From Alphaproteobacteria bacterium (GTDB taxonomy: Bacteria; Pseudomonadota; Alphaproteobacteria; Sphingomonadales; Sphingomonadaceae), in contig JAFANP010000006.1 of the NCBI GenBank assembly GCA_019232625.1, forward strand, positions 124,001 to 188,000: a stretch of DNA of 64,000 nt, given 5' to 3'. Below, one piece after another: positions 60,838-64,000 of the stretch; position 1 is the first letter of the stretch; the number at the start of each line of letters is the position of its first letter. Made by a program: the position numbers and the translations under genes. Under the pieces are notes generated by a model that had not been told where the DNA came from, did no database searches, and worked only from the letters and a program-made list of their open reading frames with translations.

Positions 60838-61943
60838 CAGGCCGCTTCCGCCTTCACCTTCGCTTCCGCCTCGGCCGCCATCTCCGCCTCCGCCTGCTTC
60901 TTCGATTTGGCGCCGGCTTGTGCCCGAAGCCGGGCCTTCTCGTCCACCCTCGCGGTCTCCTGCGGCAGGGCGTCGAGGAACTCGATCAGGCCCCGCTCGG
61001 CCGCGGACAAATATTTGGACGGACGCGGCAGACGGCGATCCCCGATCGCGCCGGAATCCTTCGCCGCCTCGATCAGCGCCGGGTGGACGTAGGATTTGCG
61101 GCTGATCGCGGGCGTGTTGCCGAGCGCCTCGGCGACCGGCTCGATGACGCTCTTCAATTTGACGCTGCCATGCTTGCGCAGGCGCTTCTCCATCTCCTCG
61201 AAGGCGATCACGCTCGCCCCCCAGGTGCGGAAGTCCTTGGCGGTGAACTCCTCTCCCATCGCCTCCTTGATGTAGGCGTTGACGTCACCGGAGGTGACCG
61301 GGCAGACGCCGCCCTCCTCGCTCACATATTCGAACAGATTCTGTCCCGGCAGGTCCTGCGTCCGCCGGGCGATCCGGACGAGGTTGCGGTCGGTGATGGT
61401 GACGGTGCGCTTGACGCCGTGCTTGCCGGCATAGCTGATCTTCAGCCGCCCGCGCTCCACCCTGGCATGCCGGTTCCTCAGCGTCGTCGCGCCGAAGCTC
61501 TTGTTCTCCTTGGCATATTCCTCGTTCCCTATCCGCATCCGGGTTTCGTCGATCAGCCTGACGACGGCGGCGAGCACCGTCTCCATCGCCGTCGCCTTGC
61601 CCTTGAGGTCTTCCTCCACCCGCTTCCTGAGCTTGGGCAGGGCCCGCCCGAAGGCGGCCAGCCGCTCATATTTGCGCGCCTCCTGCTGGGCGCGGAAATC
61701 CGGGTGGTAGCGATATTGCTTGCGTCCCTTGGCATCGAAGCCGACCGCCTGGATATGGCCGTTGGGGAAGGGGCAGAACCAGCAGCGCTCATAGGCCGGC
61801 GGCATGCCGACGCCGTTCAGCCGGTCGATCTCCTCGCGATCGGTGATGCGTCCGCCGCCGGCGTCGAAATAGAGCCAGTAGCGCCCCTGCCGCTTGCGGC
61901 TGATGCCCGGGACGCTGTCGTCGACATATCTCAGCCTTGTCAT
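60837..61943 (-). CDS. DNA topoisomerase IB (eukaryote/poxvirus type)
   Basis: A 368-residue enzyme. The active-site tyrosine is Tyr285 in ISRKSYVHPAL; other catalytic residues are in RMRIGNEEYAKENKSFGATT, LRNRHARV and FTAKDFRTWGAS. The C-terminal 40 residues are an Ala/Lys/Glu-rich tail. Type IB enzymes of this short bacterial kind relax supercoils of both signs and need no ATP. It overlaps the mscS gene by one base. Scattered presence in bacteria points to horizontal spread in the past. Confidence 0.92.
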   Translation of the reverse strand: MTRLRYVDDSVPGISRKRQGRYWLYFDAGGGRITDREEIDRLNGVGMPPAYERCWFCPFPNGHIQAVGFDAKGRKQYRYHPDFRAQQEARKYERLAAFGRALPKLRKRVEEDLKGKATAMETVLAAVVRLIDETRMRIGNEEYAKENKSFGATTLRNRHARVERGRLKISYAGKHGVKRTVTITDRNLVRIARRTQDLPGQNLFEYVSEEGGVCPVTSGDVNAYIKEAMGEEFTAKDFRTWGASVIAFEEMEKRLRKHGSVKLKSVIEPVAEALGNTPAISRKSYVHPALIEAAKDSGAIGDRRLPRPSKYLSAAERGLIEFLDALPQETARVDEKARLRAQAGAKSKKQAEAEMAAEAEAKVKAEAA

Positions 61944-61979
61944 GCGGACGCATAAGCGCCCGCGCCGCGGCTTCGTTCC

Positions 61980-63341
61980 TCAGGCGGCCGGCGCCGCAGC
62001 CCGGGGCCGCACCGGGGGCGCCCTCTTCCTCGCCGGGTAGCGGCGGGCAACGAACCCGTCGAAGCCGATCTGCACCGCGATCAGCATCCAGACGAACGGC
62101 TGGAAGGCGATTCCGACGAACAGGGATCCCACCAGGTAAATGATCTGCGCCGCCTGAAGGGCGGTGGCGAGCGGCGCGATCCATTCCTGCTCCTGCCCGG
62201 CGGAGCGCCGGAACCGCCGGCGCACGCTCTCCATCCTGAGGAGGCCGATGGCGTGGATGAGGAGGAACAGGAACAGCCCCGGAAAGCCCTGCTCGCCGAG
62301 CATCTCGAAATAGGAGCTGTGATAGGCGCGCGCCCTGTCCTCCTGGACTCGCCAGTCGACTTCCTGCGCCGCTCCCGGCTCGCCCGCCTTGGCGACTGTG
62401 TGCACCTGCAGGTTGTTCTGGCGATAGGCCTCGAAGCCGCCGCCGAGCGGATGCTGCCTCGCATAGCCCCAGGTCCACGCCCAGACGGCGAGCCGCGAGG
62501 CCGCCGAGGTATCGGCCTGGTAGTTCTGGATCGTTCCCATCCGGGTCGAGAAGCTCTGCGGGAGGAAGGGGATCGCGATGGCGACCGACGCGGCGATCAG
62601 CCCGGCGTAGACGAAGCGCCGCTTGACGTCGCGCAAGGTGAGGACGGCGAGCACGCCGATGCAGATGAGGCCTGTGCGCGCCTCCGTCCCCACCGGGATG
62701 AGCAGGCAGGCGAAGACGAGATTGTAGGCGAACAGCCTCACCCGCCAGTCGCGCGGGAAGATCGTGCCGAAGCGTGCAAGCCACAGGATGACGGGGATGA
62801 GGGCGATGGCCACGGTCGAGATGGTGCTGCCCTCGTAGAGCCCGCTGTTGCTCGTCACCATCAGGTTGAGCGCGCCGTAGCCGCCGCCCGACGCCGCCGT
62901 CTTGATCCCGCCGACGATGATGATCGCCGCCGCCGAAAGGGTCATGAAGAGCAGGTAGGCTTCCAGGCGCAGGCGCGTGCGCAGCGCCAGCGGCAGGAAG
63001 ATCGCCCAGACCATCGCCTTCCAGACCCATTCCCATTTGTCGGGCGCGAATTGGGGAAAGTCGGCGTGGAGGGTGGTGAAGCCGGCCCAGAGCAGGAGGA
63101 GCAGCATCAGCCCCTGCCGCGGCGCGAAGGTCGCGCCCTTCCTGGCATCGGCGACGAGCCAGCCGCCGACGGCAAGCACGAAGACGATGGCGGAGAGCTG
63201 GATCGAGTTCAGCAGGAAATAGGAAAGATGCTGCGGCGCGACGATGTCGACATAGGCGTAGGCGAGCACGAACAGGAACGGCCGCCGGAAGCCGAGGCCG
63301 AGCAGGGCGATCAGGAAGCCGACGAAGGCGAGGTCACGCAC
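61980..63341 (-). CDS. O-glycosylation/O-antigen ligase-like protein, exosortase A-associated
   Basis: The 453-residue protein has about ten hydrophobic segments and a large periplasmic loop (residues about 290-350). The start RDLAFVGFLIALLGLGFRRP and DIVAPQHLSYF match the TIGR03097-type ligases found beside exosortase A. The later AYHSSYFEMLGEQGFPGLFL is the conserved Wzy/WaaL-like part. It should join glycan units in exopolysaccharide export. It is preceded by a small membrane gene overlapping by 8 bases. Confidence 0.9.
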   Translation of the reverse strand: MRDLAFVGFLIALLGLGFRRPFLFVLAYAYVDIVAPQHLSYFLLNSIQLSAIVFVLAVGGWLVADARKGATFAPRQGLMLLLLLWAGFTTLHADFPQFAPDKWEWVWKAMVWAIFLPLALRTRLRLEAYLLFMTLSAAAIIIVGGIKTAASGGGYGALNLMVTSNSGLYEGSTISTVAIALIPVILWLARFGTIFPRDWRVRLFAYNLVFACLLIPVGTEARTGLICIGVLAVLTLRDVKRRFVYAGLIAASVAIAIPFLPQSFSTRMGTIQNYQADTSAASRLAVWAWTWGYARQHPLGGGFEAYRQNNLQVHTVAKAGEPGAAQEVDWRVQEDRARAYHSSYFEMLGEQGFPGLFLFLLIHAIGLLRMESVRRRFRRSAGQEQEWIAPLATALQAAQIIYLVGSLFVGIAFQPFVWMLIAVQIGFDGFVARRYPARKRAPPVRPRAAAPAA

Positions 63342-63492
63342 CCGGCCCGGCCCTCCTGAAGCCGCGGGCCGGCTTCGCCGCCGGATCGGGCGCCGGCGCC
63401 TCGGGATCGTCGAGGTCGCGCCGCGACACCAGCCGCCATGCCGCGAGCAGCAGCAGGGCGTGGCTCAACCCCAGCGCGAAATTGTCGATCAT
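63334..63492 (-). CDS. Small membrane protein of the exosortase A locus
   Basis: From the ATG at 63492 the product has 52 residues: one membrane helix (FALGLSHALLLLAAWRLV), then an acidic and proline-rich tail (DPEAPAPDPAAKPARG). It overlaps the ligase start by 8 bases and follows GAAAGGGCTCGCGG, a moderate ribosome-binding site. Similar short ORFs precede the ligase in sphingomonad polysaccharide loci as far as I recall. Confidence 0.65.
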   Translation of the reverse strand: MIDNFALGLSHALLLLAAWRLVSRRDLDDPEAPAPDPAAKPARGFRRAGPGA

Positions 63493-63518
63493 CCGCGAGC
63501 CCTTTCGCTGCCTCTCGT

Positions 63519-63651
63519 CCTCCCCGTCCGCGGAGCGGATGGGGAGGGGGACCGGCTGCAAGCCGGTGGAGGGCCGTCGGCGCGGATAGCCCCTCCACCG
63601 TGCTCGCACGGTCCCCCTCCCCATCGCCTGCAGCGACAGGGAGGATTGTCG
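63519..63651. repeat. Palindromic repeat cluster before the glycosyltransferase
   Basis: Several overlapping hairpins of CTCCCC-GGGGAG type and CACCGTG-CTCG-CACGGT. This is the same class as the element inside putA. No gene is seen in the gap 63493-63713. Confidence 0.65.
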
Positions 63652-63713
63652 ATGCTCCCTAGCTCCGCTCCAGTTGACGCGGCGTTAAGCCTCCTTCGCC
63701 ATAGATGCGCGTC

Positions 63714-64000
63714 ATGCGCATTCTCCACGTGCTCGACCACAGCCTGCCGCTGCACAGCGGCTATGCCTTCCGCACGCGGGCGATCGTCACCGCGCAGCAG
63801 GCGCGCGGGCTCGAGGTCCGCTGCCTCACCGGCGGCCGGCAGGGCGCCGCGGGCACGGACCCGGAGACGATCGACGGCATCGTCTTCCACCGCACGCCGC
63901 CGCCGCCGCCGGCGCCCTCGCCGCTGCGCGAGTGGCGGGAGATCAAGGCGCTGGAGGCGCGGCTCGAGCGCCTCGTCGACGAATGGCGGCCGGACCAGCT
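63714..64000 (+). CDS. Glycosyltransferase, exosortase A-associated family (partial)
   Basis: The first 95 residues begin MRILHVLDHSLPLHSGYAFR, the exact opening of the TIGR04063-type glycosyltransferases of exosortase A loci (GT4 fold). An ATG 9 bases upstream is also possible. The rest lies outside the window. With the ligase and small membrane gene on the other strand it marks the edge of an exopolysaccharide/PEP-CTERM cluster. Confidence 0.85.
   Translation, partial: MRILHVLDHSLPLHSGYAFRTRAIVTAQQARGLEVRCLTGGRQGAAGTDPETIDGIVFHRTPPPPPAPSPLREWREIKALEARLERLVDEWRPDQ

Overview
The window is GC-rich, densely packed DNA typical of an alphaproteobacterium of the order Sphingomonadales. The main grounds are a complete PhyR-NepR-EcfG general stress response locus with a PhyP-like sensor, exosortase A-associated polysaccharide genes at the right edge, a UrcA-family protein, a proline-rich TonB with two ExbD proteins, and many short palindromic repeats built on GTTCGCCCTGAGC(C/T)TGTCGAAG and CTCCC-GGGAG arms. 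No rRNA, tRNA or CRISPR array was recognised. Nearly all housekeeping genes look intact.

Layout, left to right. 1-5000 holds a partial TadG-like von Willebrand protein, an M15-type peptidase, a retropepsin-like protease, lepA and small ORFs. 5000-8800 is an accessory island of visibly lower GC. It carries a tightly overlapped operon of a DNA methyltransferase, a DUF262 protein and a HEPN-like protein, and lies between remnants of an antitoxin gene and a ribbon-helix-helix regulator gene. 8890-9313 is a frameshifted gene. 9547-13682 holds a double-domain KaiC-like ATPase overlapping a hybrid histidine kinase, flanked by two related basic secreted proteins that share a stress-type promoter motif. 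14355-18468 is the general stress response locus: phyP and nepR on the minus strand; phyR, a 45-aa membrane protein and ecfG on the plus strand; then a second NepR-like small protein.

18573-30448 carries glnE, a peroxiredoxin, a DUF455 ferritin-like protein, an M23 peptidase, purC, an S9 peptidase, kynU with an overlapping hydrolase, and a UrcA protein. 30576-40102 carries a LysR regulator, a DUF4349-like lipoprotein, parC, a GGDEF/EAL protein, a chain of three genes joined by GTGA overlaps (DUF1285, Nudix, CCA/poly(A) polymerase), and a short-chain reductase with folB. 41374-43941 is tonB-exbB-exbD-exbD. 44172-52226 carries an ABC exporter, a PHA depolymerase, an MFS pump with an apparent CTG start, a phage-type lysozyme, a thiolase, an AbrB/Doc toxin-antitoxin pair and a MaoC hydratase.

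At 52252-57350 lies putA. An AT-richer gene for a TPR and transmembrane protein is inserted at its 3' end, and the last 285 bp of putA are repeated beyond the insert. The two copies differ at 14 positions, all silent by my reading. Two of those changes create the stop codon of the inserted gene on the opposite strand. The right end holds a beta-barrel protein, an adenine deaminase, an MscS channel, a type IB topoisomerase, and the start of an exosortase A-associated polysaccharide cluster.

The two best candidates for an undescribed system are the methyltransferase/DUF262/HEPN operon (5703-8577) and the single-gene insertion that rebuilds the putA end (55087-57350).
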